Counted from the stretch's first letter, positions 27,916 to 37,952 are shown. The stretch: 64,000 nt of DNA from Lutibacter sp. A80 (GCF_022429645.1 NZ_CP092480.1:62001-126000); one strand, 5' to 3'. Notes: generated from the sequence alone by a model not told the origin. Numbers and translations are program-made.

Positions 27916-28764
27916 TTAATGCTTGATTTTATTGTGTTTTACTTTATCTATTATTAATAAAGCATTTGCTACAGGTCTTTCACCTGTTATATCACTTGGA
28001 AAATTAACAATACCTTTATCTTGAAGCCACATAGTTGTAGACCCACCACCATCAAGGTTTATAGCGTCTATACAATTTAAAGTTTTCAAATAATCTTGAG
28101 TTTCCATTAAATTCATTCCGTGTGCTTCTTTTTGACGTCCATCAATAGTGATTAAGATTACAGATTCTTCTGTTTTACATAAACAAGTTCTTGGGTGTCG
28201 ATTGTTTACAAATTTCATATCTGGTAACTTTAAGGCTTTAGAATTCTGTAAAAGCAATGGACCAGTTATCAATACCGCAGCTTCTTGTTTTGAGGCTTCA
28301 TAATAATGATCTGAATTAGCAAGTTCTAATGTAATATCAAAATCATTTTTAATAATAATAGCTCCATCCATTAACTTGTTATTAGGGTTGCTGGTTTTAT
28401 TAATTACAGTATCATTTACTTCAAAATAAGTAACACTTCCGCCATCTTTCATATTAAAAAAACCACCATTTATAGCTGCAATTGCATTATTTTTTTTGGC
28501 AATTGTGCTTGTTTGTACTAATTCGGTATTGTTATAACCAAATGCTAAGTTGTATTTGTTAGCTGCATTTTTTTGTAATATTAAAAGACTTATTATTTGA
28601 TTGCTATTAAAAAGAGTATCTGTTTTTATTTGAATAAATTCTATGGCTTCACCTATAGATTTTTGTTGACTGTTTAATCCTTTTTTTTGCTGACTAAAAG
28701 TGATAAAAACATTGAAAATAATCAGTAAAACAGTAAGGTGGTTTCTATGTTGCATTTTTTTCAT
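27916..28764 (-). CDS. Phosphodiester glycosidase family protein (NAGPA-like)
   Basis: 282 residues with a signal peptide (about 1-24). The family signatures are INGGFFNMKDGGSVTYF, MDGAIIIKND, and near the end CIDAINLDGGGSTTMWLQ. Relatives uncover phosphodiester-linked sugars (for example mannose-6-phosphate uncovering enzyme) or act on cell-wall polymers. The histidine- and aspartate-bearing TFGRHPRTCL-type region is present as NRHPRTCLCKTEE. It appears monocistronic. Confidence 0.9.
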   Translation of the reverse strand: MKKMQHRNHLTVLLIIFNVFITFSQQKKGLNSQQKSIGEAIEFIQIKTDTLFNSNQIISLLILQKNAANKYNLAFGYNNTELVQTSTIAKKNNAIAAINGGFFNMKDGGSVTYFEVNDTVINKTSNPNNKLMDGAIIIKNDFDITLELANSDHYYEASKQEAAVLITGPLLLQNSKALKLPDMKFVNNRHPRTCLCKTEESVILITIDGRQKEAHGMNLMETQDYLKTLNCIDAINLDGGGSTTMWLQDKGIVNFPSDITGERPVANALLIIDKVKHNKIKH

Positions 28765-28945
28765 TTGATTTTAGGGTGCAAATATTTAGTTTGCATAAGC
28801 AAAGTTCTATTTCAGATTCATAATTTATATTTATAAATTATAAAATTAGTATTAAATAGTTTATTTATCTTCTAAAATTTATATGAAAAGTTAAAATTCT
28901 ATACTTTAAATTTTTATTGCTACAAAAAAGTATTGTCAGCTATAG

Positions 28946-31018
28946 TTACTCCAATAATTGTGGGTTGTTAAGAATTAATTCTATTTTTTTAATTATGATA
29001 GTAATCTGACTCATTTGAGCTTCTATATTTCTAAAATAGAGACTGATATCTCTATTAACCCAGCTTTCTGAAATAACTCTGGCACCCAAACTAATTCTTA
29101 AAATAGCACTTTCAATATCACTACCATGTTTTACATTTACTGCTTGACCGATATGACATTTTTGAGCAGCTAGTCTAATAGTTTCTAAAGAAGAACCTTT
29201 AAATTGATTTGATAAATCAGAATTTAATAAGGTATAGACTTTTTTTACGTTTTTAATAGATAAAACCTCGTTGTTTTTAAGAATAAAGAAAGGGAAAATA
29301 GTACGAATATTTTTTAACCCAAACTCTTTACTATCGTAACTATTTGATTTTGTTTCTAATTTATAAGTTGGCTCTAAAAAAGTTGCTTCTTTAATTGATT
29401 CTTCAACAAAATTGCAAAACATTTCAATTCCCATATTTCTGTACAGAATTGGTGTTTTAAAGTATCTATCCATTTCTACAATGGCAGCATTCCAACGCAT
29501 ATAAGAGCCATAATTATAACCATCAGATAAAACTTTAGCACAATCCCATGAAGTAGGCCAATTAGAATGATTGTAATATTTGGTTAAACCCTTTGGTAAT
29601 CTGTTTTTTGAAGATTGAATTAATTTGCTAACATTTTCAGGTAAAATTAAAGCTCCTGAATATGGAGGACCCGTAAAGTATTTACTTCCGGTTATAGTTA
29701 TAATATATCCTTTATTTAAATAATTTTGAATATCTGTAGGGTCTAGTCTAAGTTGTGCCGCATCTACAATAATTTGCATAGATAAATCTTGAAGCGCATT
29801 TAAACGCTCAATTAATTCTTTGCTAGGTGATTGATAACCTAGTTTAGATTGATCCATTGTGTGCAATACAACTTGTCTGCCTTGTTTGTTGGTTTCAGAA
29901 ACTGCATTAAAAATTTCCTCGTCTAATTGATCTGCAGATTTTAATGCGCCATTTTCATCTTTAAAAGGTATTTTTATTAAATCAATAGCTCTAAAGCCTT
30001 CAATAGTATCACCTTTTTTAACTGGATAATTTAGAGCGGTATTATTTTCGAAATGACAACCTTTTAAGGCTGCAGGAACTCCGCTTCCAGTTTCGTCTGA
30101 AGCCACTAAAACATGCGTAATGTCTTTATCTGTAATAATTTGAGTTAAAGCAGCAATTTGAAGCGCAGAATCTGTTCCTGATGGTGAAAAAATTATTTGA
30201 CACTCATCATTTAATTTAAATATTTTTTTGAGGTTGTTTTTTAGTAATTCAGAAAAATCAATTGTAGCATTTTTAAAACCATTTTTTATGCTATTTCTAA
30301 TTAAAATACTTCTAACTTTATCTGTTTTGTCAAAGGCAAAATTAGAAACACTTGTTGCAGTAGATGATGCAAATGTAAATGCTTCGGGTCTTGGAAAAGG
30401 TCTACAACCGTATTTATTTAATAAATTAATCTCGTCAATATTCAATCTAAAATCTCCACCATCCATTAATAAATATTCGGTAGGTTTAGCCAAATTTTCA
30501 ATAATAGGTTTCCAAGAATTTTTAAAAACCTTGTTGGTGTTTGTTAAACCATGAAATGTTTGTAAAGTCTTATATTTTAATAATGATTCGGTATCTAAAG
30601 GTTCATTTTTTTTAATTAAATCAATTAAAGAAGAATTTACATTTTCTAATTTCTCTTTATCATCTTTAGGTAATAATTCATAAAAAATTTGGGTAACTTT
30701 AAGAGCTGCTATATCACATAAAATAGTATCTTCTTTGTCATTATTTAAAGCTTTATACCAAAGTTGCCATTCTATACCATATCTTAAATGCACTAATGCT
30801 AATGTAGGGTTCTTTAAAAATAGAGCGCCAATTATTATAGATTTGTTGGGTATAATTTTAAATATTCTAAGATCTTTAGTAGAAGTAATAATATTTATAT
30901 TGTTAAGCTTAGGTACAGTATTAAACCTTTTTAATACACGGACTAGATAATTTACATTTTCTTTTTCGAATAAACTCGTTCTTTTATATTGATCTTCAAT
31001 AAGTGTATTATTTGTCAT
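28946..31018 (-). CDS. Large PLP-dependent fold-type I enzyme, unassigned (class-V-like core)
   Basis: 690 residues. The PLP core is readable: a phosphate-binding loop FSPSGTDSA (about 277-285), an aspartate in IIVDAAQLR (D419) that would contact the pyridine nitrogen, and a lysine in TGSKYFTGPP (K446) that would form the Schiff base. About 200 N-terminal residues precede the core and about 150 follow it, so the protein is larger than common aminotransferases (about 400). I cannot name the reaction; sequence signatures favour class V-like chemistry. A large noncoding stretch lies before it, including a candidate operator 20 bases upstream. Confidence 0.75.
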   Translation of the reverse strand: MTNNTLIEDQYKRTSLFEKENVNYLVRVLKRFNTVPKLNNINIITSTKDLRIFKIIPNKSIIIGALFLKNPTLALVHLRYGIEWQLWYKALNNDKEDTILCDIAALKVTQIFYELLPKDDKEKLENVNSSLIDLIKKNEPLDTESLLKYKTLQTFHGLTNTNKVFKNSWKPIIENLAKPTEYLLMDGGDFRLNIDEINLLNKYGCRPFPRPEAFTFASSTATSVSNFAFDKTDKVRSILIRNSIKNGFKNATIDFSELLKNNLKKIFKLNDECQIIFSPSGTDSALQIAALTQIITDKDITHVLVASDETGSGVPAALKGCHFENNTALNYPVKKGDTIEGFRAIDLIKIPFKDENGALKSADQLDEEIFNAVSETNKQGRQVVLHTMDQSKLGYQSPSKELIERLNALQDLSMQIIVDAAQLRLDPTDIQNYLNKGYIITITGSKYFTGPPYSGALILPENVSKLIQSSKNRLPKGLTKYYNHSNWPTSWDCAKVLSDGYNYGSYMRWNAAIVEMDRYFKTPILYRNMGIEMFCNFVEESIKEATFLEPTYKLETKSNSYDSKEFGLKNIRTIFPFFILKNNEVLSIKNVKKVYTLLNSDLSNQFKGSSLETIRLAAQKCHIGQAVNVKHGSDIESAILRISLGARVISESWVNRDISLYFRNIEAQMSQITIIIKKIELILNNPQLLE

Positions 31019-31786
31019 AAGTGTTTAATTTAAAAACGTTCATTTGAACGATATTTATTAATAGGAAAAATATCCTTGATCATCTAACCATCTAATTTTT
31101 GAGGGTTTTCTAAAGTTAAACTTTAAAAATAATTGTTTTCAATTTATTTATTGACTTCTATCTAAAAGAGCAGTCGTTTTTATATAGATTTTTTAATTTC
31201 TAAAAGTTTAGCTGTAGAAAGCTTTATTACATTTTGTTTTTTTAGGTGATTTGCTGGCAAATATCTCATGTTTTTTTGTATTCATAAAAGGTTTTGCTAA
31301 TAAATCGTAGTTACTTATTTTATGTAAGTGCTAGAATAATGTAATGTTTGATAGCTGTTTTGAAGCTATTAAAAATTTTAAATATTTGGAGCACAAGTTG
31401 ATAAATTCTTTAATAGCTACTTTTACTTTCGCTAAAATTGGTTTGATTTTAATTATACTTAAAGGAACATTACTTGTACCAATAAGGTGTTTGTTTTCTT
31501 GTTTAGATAGCATTTTATAAATTTAACAGCTTCATTTAAAGTTGTTTTTGCAAATATAATAAAGTGGTATGTTCAATTGTGTAATCTATCTTACATTGAA
31601 GTTTTATTATTTAGAAATTAGCATTATGGAAATCGATGTAGGTTATGTAGTAGATTTTTATTTGTAAATATTACTAAGCCTTTTATTTAAACAAATAAGT
31701 AGTTAACTTACTTTAAAAGCTTATTTCCATTGACTGAAATATCCGTTTTATAGTAGTATGTTTTCAATAAAGTATTATTTAAAAAA
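31019..31786. other. 768-base region without a convincing gene
   Basis: This region lies between the PLP-enzyme start and the terminator of the DUF2911 genes. CGTTCATTTGAACG (31037-31050, six-base arms around TT) could be an operator for the PLP enzyme. Minus-strand frames of 29 codons (31180-31269) and 60 codons (31331-31513) exist; neither has a recognisable domain, though the first reads naturally (MRYLPANHLKKQNVIK). They may be remnants or chance. Confidence 0.35.
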
Positions 31787-31826
31787 AAAGACTGCTTAGA
31801 AAATTATTACTTTCTAAACAGCCTTT
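31787..31826 (-). terminator. Rho-independent terminator of the DUF2911 pair
   Basis: Imperfect arms, GACTGCTTAGAAA (31790-31802) and TTTCTAAACAGCC (31811-31823), with a run of T on the minus strand. It lies about 25 bases after the stop at 31852. Confidence 0.78.
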
Positions 31827-31851
31827 TTTTGAGCTATAAAAATAAGATGTG

Positions 31852-32343
31852 TTATTTAATAGGGATTGTAATTTTTACTTTTTCCCAGGCAAATTCTACA
31901 CCTGTTTTTGTAACCATAAAAGTTAATAATTCTGTGTTATTAGCTACCATTTTTGGAGTTATTTTTAGGCGTAATTGGTCATTTCCTTTAGAGTAACCAT
32001 TAGAACCCCAAGCATCGTTCTTTTTGCTTAAAATTACTTCCCAAGCACCGCTTTCAGAAGGAATCATAAAAAAACCATATTTTCCAGCAGGTACAGAAGT
32101 ATCAGCTATTGTAACATTTTTATCAAAAGCTATAGTTGTGTTTTCGTTGGCACCACTTCTCCAAACTTTAGCATAAGGTACAAGTTCACCCCAAATAGTT
32201 CTTCCTTTTACGCTAGGTGCTCCATAATCTACTGTTACGGAAGTTCCGTTAATGTTTCCTGTAGCTTGTTTTCTTGGACTTTTTTGTGCAAATGTTACAG
32301 TTGCAATTAAAAGTAATACGAGTGTTAATTTAAATTTATTCAT
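31852..32343 (-). CDS. DUF2911 family protein, secreted, short form
   Basis: The start at 32343 gives 163 residues with a clear signal peptide (MNKFKLTLVLLLIATVTFAQ). A start 15 bases earlier is possible but would put extra residues before the signal and overlap the upstream stop codon. DUF2911 markers are YGAPSVKGRTIWGELVPYA and KVWRSGANENTTIAF. The family has no known activity; it is envelope-located. It lies 2 bases after a longer paralog, to which it is similar over its full length. Confidence 0.85.
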   Translation of the reverse strand: MNKFKLTLVLLLIATVTFAQKSPRKQATGNINGTSVTVDYGAPSVKGRTIWGELVPYAKVWRSGANENTTIAFDKNVTIADTSVPAGKYGFFMIPSESGAWEVILSKKNDAWGSNGYSKGNDQLRLKITPKMVANNTELLTFMVTKTGVEFAWEKVKITIPIK

Positions 32344-32345
32344 AA

Positions 32346-33188
32346 TTATTTTTGCCATTTTTTAATTGATTCTTCATTCATTTTAATATAATCTGCATTG
32401 TTTGCTTTTTTTGCAGCTTCTAAAGATTTTTTAGCTGTTGCAATAGCTCCTGCTTTATCTCCTAAATCAGCTTGTATTAAGCTCATTCTTCTTAAGTACC
32501 AAAAAGGAGCATTACCATCTTCTGTAGCTTTTTGCATCCAAGTTAGGGCTTGTTTTAGGTCTTTACCTTCTGTGTGGTAGTACGAAGCTGCTTGGTAATA
32601 ATCGTTATTAGATGGTCCAGCCATTACAGATTCAATATTTTTAGTTGCAATTTTTTCAGTAGGTACTTCAAACGGTACGCCTACGTAAACATTTTCCCAA
32701 AGTATACCAATTATAGCAGAGTTTACTTTTAAATCGTCAAATAAAAATGTAAAAGACTCTATATTTACGGGCATTTCTTGAACTTCAACAGTGGTTTTTA
32801 CAGCAACTTTATTTTCGTCCCATTCTTTAGGAGTTCCAGAGTTATTAGCATCGCTATAAAAAATTACTTCCCAAGATGTTTTATTAGGAATTGTATAAAT
32901 TGCATAAGTTCCTTTTTTTAATTCTTTTCCATCAATAATAACATCGTCTCCAAAAGTTATTTTAGTATTTGCATTAGCGCCAGTTCTCCATACCTTACCG
33001 TAAGGTACTAGGTTTCCAAAAATGGATCTTCCTCGCATTGCAGGTCTAGAATATTCTATAGTTACGTCTGTTAAACCTACAACTTGCTCTAATTTTGCAG
33101 CCGGACTGGGTTGTGGTGTTTTAATTTGTGCATTAGATGTTGCCGTAAAGCCAACAAATAATAGTACTAGTGATAATTTTTTTAGCAT
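32346..33188 (-). CDS. DUF2911 family protein with C-terminal TPR-like region
   Basis: 280 residues with a signal peptide (about 1-20). The DUF2911 domain spans about 25-180 (VTIEYSRPAMRGRSIFGNLVPYG, shown in part; KVWRTGANANTKITF). The C-terminal ~80 residues form helices like tetratricopeptide repeats (GDKAGAIATAKKSLEAAKKA). It shares the core with the downstream paralog, which lacks the helices. The pair looks like a tandem duplication. Confidence 0.87.
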   Translation of the reverse strand: MLKKLSLVLLFVGFTATSNAQIKTPQPSPAAKLEQVVGLTDVTIEYSRPAMRGRSIFGNLVPYGKVWRTGANANTKITFGDDVIIDGKELKKGTYAIYTIPNKTSWEVIFYSDANNSGTPKEWDENKVAVKTTVEVQEMPVNIESFTFLFDDLKVNSAIIGILWENVYVGVPFEVPTEKIATKNIESVMAGPSNNDYYQAASYYHTEGKDLKQALTWMQKATEDGNAPFWYLRRMSLIQADLGDKAGAIATAKKSLEAAKKANNADYIKMNEESIKKWQK

Positions 33189-33290
33189 AATAGTTTATTT
33201 AAGTTATGTAACAAATATAACTTATCTAAACAGCCTCAGACAATAGAGGTTTAAATTTAACAAATTTTTAAGAGCTGTAGTATAATAAAA

Positions 33291-34931
33291 TTAGTGGTAT
33301 TTTTTCTTTCTGAAATAGTTGAAAATCAATCCGAAAGCACCCAATAGTAGCAATGGGAAAATTATATTAATCAGTTGCCATTTTGTTGCTTCTTCATATG
33401 CCTTTTGTTTGTTTAAAAAAGCAATTTTTACGGTTTTAGAACGGAGGTTTATTAAGCCAGTATCGTCTAATAAATAGTTAACGGCATTTAATAAAAAGTC
33501 TTTATTTCCGTAGCGGATATTTGTAAACTTATTTACACCTAATTCAAGCGGTTGCCCTTTTAAAATATCATTTGCAATAACATCTCCATCTGAAATTACA
33601 ATCATTTTAGTGTTTAAACCAGTTTCTTTAGAGTTATTTAATTTAAAAGGTTTGACACGGTTTATGTATGCCGATTTAAAATTTCCTTCAAGTAATACAG
33701 CTAAAGGTTTGTTTCCGTTTGAATAATCAGCAGGATTTTGTTTTTGATTAATACTTTTTAATGAAACTATATTAGGTGTGCCAATTACTTTTGAAAGTGG
33801 GGAACTTTGCAGTAAAATAGTTTTTGAAATACCATTTTTTAAGGTGTCTATACTATTTGCAAATTTAAAATTTACAGGAGCAATATTGTTGTTTATAGCG
33901 TGGTTATTTAACGAGTTAGCTACAGGGAAATAATTCCATTGAAAATTATTAAACTGTGTTTTATTTCCCACATTACCAGTTGCTAAAGCAATTTGAGAAC
34001 TGTATAAGTCATTTACTAAATTTAGGTTAATTCTAACGCCATAATTAAAGAAGAAATCTGTTAAACCTAAATCTCTCGGATATGCTAAAGCTTCACCGGT
34101 TTGCATTAAACTGTCTAATTCTGCCTGTACATTATCTACTAGCCATAATGTTTTACCTCCTTGCATTATAAATTGGTCTAGCGTATATTTTTGTTCTTCA
34201 GTAAACTTTTTGGTTGGTTTTGCAATTATGGCAAGGTCGTATTCAGAAAGTTGTTTTGTGGTTTTTTGAGGTTGTTTTACTACAGAATCTAACGTAAAAG
34301 GTGCTAAGAAATAGTATTCCTTAATTTTTTTTAAAAAGTCAAATATGTAAATGTCATCTAACGTTCCATTACTGCGTAGCACAGCAATTTTTTTAGATTT
34401 TTTAGAAGTTACTTTGTGCAAGGTATTTGCAAATGCATATTCTAAATTTTGAATAGAACTTTCTAATTGTTGGTCTTGAGAATTAGTGAATATATCTTTT
34501 AATAATGAAACATATTCTGTTTTATTTTTATAATTAATTTCAGCAAAAGGGAATAATACAATTTCAGAGAGTACACCATTTTCTTCAACTTGTAATCTGC
34601 TTGGCTCTAAACCTTTTTCAATTAATTCTTGAGTTTTATCTATTGGATTGATAAATCTAAACTGAATATTTTTATTTAAGTTTTTTAACTCTTCTAAATG
34701 CAGTTTTGTTTCAATTTGGAGTCGTTTAAATTCCGCAGGAAAATCACCTTCTAAATAAACTTTAATAGCTACAATTTCATCTATATTGGCTACAATAGAA
34801 GTTGTAGTTTCAGATAAGGTATAGCGTTTATCTTCTGTAAGGTCAAATCTTTTATAGATTTTAGACCCTATATAATTTATAAGAATAATTCCTATAAGAA
34901 AAATTACTATTTTAGAATACTTATTCTTCAT
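33291..34931 (-). CDS. gldG: Gliding-motility ABC transporter substrate-binding protein GldG
   Basis: 546 residues. A membrane anchor near residues 7-25 is followed by the ABC-2-associated GldG region (YKRFDLTEDKRYTLSETT). The C-terminal helix is at about 518-538, ahead of a lysine-rich tail (YFRKKKYH). With GldF it is part of an ABC-type transporter needed for gliding and linked to type IX secretion in Flavobacterium. The start overlaps the gldF end by 11 bases. The ATPase gene gldA is not nearby, as is usual. Confidence 0.93.
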   Translation of the reverse strand: MKNKYSKIVIFLIGIILINYIGSKIYKRFDLTEDKRYTLSETTTSIVANIDEIVAIKVYLEGDFPAEFKRLQIETKLHLEELKNLNKNIQFRFINPIDKTQELIEKGLEPSRLQVEENGVLSEIVLFPFAEINYKNKTEYVSLLKDIFTNSQDQQLESSIQNLEYAFANTLHKVTSKKSKKIAVLRSNGTLDDIYIFDFLKKIKEYYFLAPFTLDSVVKQPQKTTKQLSEYDLAIIAKPTKKFTEEQKYTLDQFIMQGGKTLWLVDNVQAELDSLMQTGEALAYPRDLGLTDFFFNYGVRINLNLVNDLYSSQIALATGNVGNKTQFNNFQWNYFPVANSLNNHAINNNIAPVNFKFANSIDTLKNGISKTILLQSSPLSKVIGTPNIVSLKSINQKQNPADYSNGNKPLAVLLEGNFKSAYINRVKPFKLNNSKETGLNTKMIVISDGDVIANDILKGQPLELGVNKFTNIRYGNKDFLLNAVNYLLDDTGLINLRSKTVKIAFLNKQKAYEEATKWQLINIIFPLLLLGAFGLIFNYFRKKKYH

Positions 34932-35649
34932 TGTGTATTCTAAGTTTAGTTAAATATAAAAAAAAGGCAGTAACCGAAATAAAATACAGTAAATCTTGTG
35001 TGTCTAAAACACCTTTTCCAATGCTTGTATAATGACTATTCATTCCAATTTTTTCAATTAAATAATCTGAGTTTCCAAAAAGTTGGTAGCTTGCTAGGGC
35101 TTCAAAACCATAAAATAAAAAAAACGAACTAAAAACGGCAATTATAAAAGATACAATTTGATTGTTAGAAAGGGTAGAAGCAAAAATACCGATAGAAGTA
35201 TAGGCGCTAGCTAAAAATAATAAGCCTAAAAAAGAACCGATAGTGGTTCCAAAATTTATATTTCCAACGGGATTTCCTAATTTATATAAGCTAAATACAT
35301 AAATTAAAGTAGGTGTTATTGCTAAAACTACTAAAATTAATGCTCCAAAATATTTACCTAAAGTTAATTGCCAATCGGTTATTGGTTTTGTTCTTAAAAT
35401 TTCAATAGTACCAGTATTAAATTCATCGGAAAAACTACGCATTGTTATTGCGGGAATTAAAAAAATAAAAATCCAAGGTGCTAAAAAAAAGTAACTGCTT
35501 AAATCTGAAAATCCTGCATGTAAAATGTTGTAATCACCTTCAAAAACCCATAAAAACAGTCCATTTGTAACTAAATATACAGCTATTACCAAATAAGCAA
35601 TTGGAGATGAAAAAAAGGAAGTAAGTTCTTTTTTTAAGATTGGAAACAT
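34921..35649 (-). CDS. gldF: Gliding-motility ABC transporter permease GldF
   Basis: 242 residues with about six hydrophobic segments. The MFPILKKELTSFFSSPIAYL start, AITMRSFSDEFNTGTIE and LRTKPITDWQL motif are typical of ABC-2 type permeases in this family. It is the membrane part of the GldFG transporter and overlaps gldG by 11 bases (coupled translation). Upstream lies an antibiotic-monooxygenase-like gene at 31 bases on the same strand. Confidence 0.93.
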   Translation of the reverse strand: MFPILKKELTSFFSSPIAYLVIAVYLVTNGLFLWVFEGDYNILHAGFSDLSSYFFLAPWIFIFLIPAITMRSFSDEFNTGTIEILRTKPITDWQLTLGKYFGALILVVLAITPTLIYVFSLYKLGNPVGNINFGTTIGSFLGLLFLASAYTSIGIFASTLSNNQIVSFIIAVFSSFFLFYGFEALASYQLFGNSDYLIEKIGMNSHYTSIGKGVLDTQDLLYFISVTAFFLYLTKLRIHNEE

Positions 35650-35679
35650 TTATTTAATTATGTTTTGTTATTTTTAATT

Positions 35680-35982
35680 TTACAATTTTTTAACTGAATC
35701 AAGTTTATCTACACTCCAAGCTTCTGGCTTTTTATTAAATAATATTTTGGTATTTGCCCAAACGTTTTTAAATAATTCAGTGTTTTTATAATTTTCTAAA
35801 TCTTGTTCAGTTTCCCAGTAACTGTAAGTGAAAAATAAAGTTGGTTCATTTTTATCTCTATACAATTCTAATAAACGGCAACCTTTAGAATTTCGTATTT
35901 TTTCTTTGTTATTATTAAAGTTTTGAAGAAATAATTCAACTTTAGAAGCTTCAAAACCCATTTTTACAATGCGTACAAACAT
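35680..35982 (-). CDS. Antibiotic biosynthesis monooxygenase (ABM)-like protein
   Basis: 100 residues, the normal size of this dimeric ferredoxin-like fold. NSKGCRLLELYRDKNEPTLF, TYSYWETEQDLENYKNTEL and the terminal tryptophan AWSVDKLD match family positions. The family includes heme-degrading and quinone-acting enzymes, as well as inactive members; the substrate is not evident. It ends 30 bases from gldF and starts 3 bases from the SAM hydrolase gene. Confidence 0.8.
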   Translation of the reverse strand: MFVRIVKMGFEASKVELFLQNFNNNKEKIRNSKGCRLLELYRDKNEPTLFFTYSYWETEQDLENYKNTELFKNVWANTKILFNKKPEAWSVDKLDSVKKL

Positions 35983-35985
35983 AAT

Positions 35986-36816
35986 TTAAATAAAATTAAT
36001 AGTTAATTTATCTCTGTAATTTAAGCCTAATAAAGAAACTGCACCGCCAACAGTATTTAAATTACTTCGGTAAATGGCAATTTCTAAATAATTTGCAGAA
36101 TTAAATAAGGCCAATCTACTACCCACTTTTTGATGTATTTCTTTAGGTACAGAAAAATCAACAAATTCACTATATTTTGAATGAATTTTATTAAAAACAT
36201 ATTTATTTGCAATTATTTCAAAATTACGTCCTTTACCAACTTCTTGAAATAGTTTTTTAGAAATATTACTTATAGAATTTCCATAGTTATCTATATAAAT
36301 AATGTTTCCTGAAATAGAAGTTTTATCATCAGAAATTAAAGGTTGTAATTCAGTCAGTTTTTTCACTTCTGAAATTTCTTTACCTATAACATCTAGTGTT
36401 CCACCTCTAGCAATGTGGCAGGCAACTTTCACAAAAATATCCAATACAGGAAAACTTGTTTCTATACGGTTATGAATATTGATTTCAACTATTTTTTCGG
36501 GTTTAATTTCAGAAGTTAAAAGAGAAATTAAGCCATTATCTGCACAAATAAAATAATGGTTGTCTAATTTAAGAGCAATATGTTTATTTTCTTCATTTAA
36601 TTCAGAATCTACACCAATTATATGTATGCTGCCCTCAGGAAAAGCTTTATATGCATTTTTTAAAATATAAGCCGTTTCAGTAATGTTAAAAGGAGCAATA
36701 TGATGAGATATATCAACAATTTGCGCATTAGGTAATTCGCTATAGATTGTACCTTTTACAGCACCAACAAAATGGTCTTTAGTCCCAAAATCAGTAGTTA
36801 GTGTAATTATAGACAT
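35986..36816 (-). CDS. SAM hydrolase / hydroxide adenosyltransferase (DUF62)
   Basis: 276 residues, matching the family. The N-terminus ITLTTDFGTKDHFVGAVKG, then IVDISHHIAPFNI, and the GTLDVIGKEI and NYGNSISNI motifs are characteristic. Members convert S-adenosylmethionine to adenosine and methionine; halogenases share the fold. The PhoH gene is divergent upstream, and the ABM-like gene follows by 3 bases. It is likely part of the unit 36816-33291 with gldFG. Confidence 0.9.
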   Translation of the reverse strand: MSIITLTTDFGTKDHFVGAVKGTIYSELPNAQIVDISHHIAPFNITETAYILKNAYKAFPEGSIHIIGVDSELNEENKHIALKLDNHYFICADNGLISLLTSEIKPEKIVEINIHNRIETSFPVLDIFVKVACHIARGGTLDVIGKEISEVKKLTELQPLISDDKTSISGNIIYIDNYGNSISNISKKLFQEVGKGRNFEIIANKYVFNKIHSKYSEFVDFSVPKEIHQKVGSRLALFNSANYLEIAIYRSNLNTVGGAVSLLGLNYRDKLTINFI

Positions 36817-36998
36817 AAAATATATGCGTGATTTTTTTTAATGAATAGCAATTAAATATCCTTAATAAAATGTTTAAAACTTATTTTAAAAGCTTAACTA
36901 TTGTTATTTGATATAATTAAATTTGTTATGCAAATCTAATCATTTATTCGGTTATTTTATGTACATTTTAATTGAATTAAACTTAACACTTTATACAT

Positions 36999-37952
36999 TT
37001 GAACGAACGTATTATTGAATTAATAGAAATAAATCCGAGCGATTTATTTGGTACTCAAAACTCTAACGTAGATATTTTACGAAAGTATTTCCCAAAACTT
37101 AAAATAGTAGCTCGCGGTACTAGTTTAAAAGCTTACGGAGAAGCAATTATTTTAGATGAGTTTGAAAAACGAGTTGAAATGCTAATAAAATATTTTAATC
37201 GCTATAATAAACTAGATGAAAATAGTATAGAACGTATTTTAACTTCAAATGGAAAAGAGCATAAAAGGTCTAAATTTTCTGAAGGTGTTTTGGTACACGG
37301 AGTTGGCGGAAAACTAATAAAAGCACAAACAGACAACCAACGTAAAATGGTTGAGTTTATGGATATAAATGATATGCTTTTTGCTATTGGACCAGCAGGA
37401 ACAGGTAAAACATATACAGCTGTTGCTTTGGCCGTAAAAGCGCTGAAAGAAAAGGAAGTGAAACGTATTATTTTAACGCGTCCAGCAGTTGAGTCTGGTG
37501 AAAATTTAGGGTTTTTACCAGGAGATTTAAAAGAAAAATTAGATCCGTATATGCAACCTTTATATGATGCTCTAAGAGATATGATTCCTTTTGAAAGATT
37601 AGATTCTTACATAGAAAAAGGTGTCATTCAAATAGCTCCGTTAGCATTTATGCGTGGAAGAACATTAGATAATGCATTTGTAATTTTAGATGAAGCACAA
37701 AATACTACGCATAATCAAATGAAAATGTTTTTAACTAGAATGGGGAAAAATGCTAAATTTGTGATTAATGGAGATCCTGGTCAAATTGATTTACCGAGAA
37801 GGCAAGTGTCTGGGTTAAAAGAGGCAATGTTAACACTTAAAAATGTAAAAGGAATTGCATTTGTGCATTTAGATGAAAAAGATGTAATACGACATAGATT
37901 AGTGAAAGAAATTATTTCGGCTTATAAAAGTTTGGAAGTAGGAAGGGAGTAG
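36999..37952 (+). CDS. phoH: PhoH family ATPase
   Basis: 317 residues if it starts at TTG (36999). This start fits the [12 protein letters not shown] beginning conserved in related proteins, and there is no ATG between it and the upstream in-frame stop. Walker A is [10 protein letters not shown] (about 131-140), and Walker B is within [22 protein letters not shown] is the family motif before it. PhoH proteins are ATPases linked to RNA or phosphate stress functions. A TTG-N19-TACATTTG sequence overlaps the start, which conflicts with transcription from there; another promoter must be used if the start is right. Confidence 0.9.
   Translation: MNERIIELIEINPSDLFGTQNSNVDILRKYFPKLKIVARGTSLKAYGEAIILDEFEKRVEMLIKYFNRYNKLDENSIERILTSNGKEHKRSKFSEGVLVHGVGGKLIKAQTDNQRKMVEFMDINDMLFAIGPAGTGKTYTAVALAVKALKEKEVKRIILTRPAVESGENLGFLPGDLKEKLDPYMQPLYDALRDMIPFERLDSYIEKGVIQIAPLAFMRGRTLDNAFVILDEAQNTTHNQMKMFLTRMGKNAKFVINGDPGQIDLPRRQVSGLKEAMLTLKNVKGIAFVHLDEKDVIRHRLVKEIISAYKSLEVGRE

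Noticed and set aside
32344-32358. ATG at 32358 as start of the second DUF2911 gene
   Set aside because: It would add five residues before the signal peptide and lies inside the upstream gene; the ATG at 32343 fits the signal sequence.
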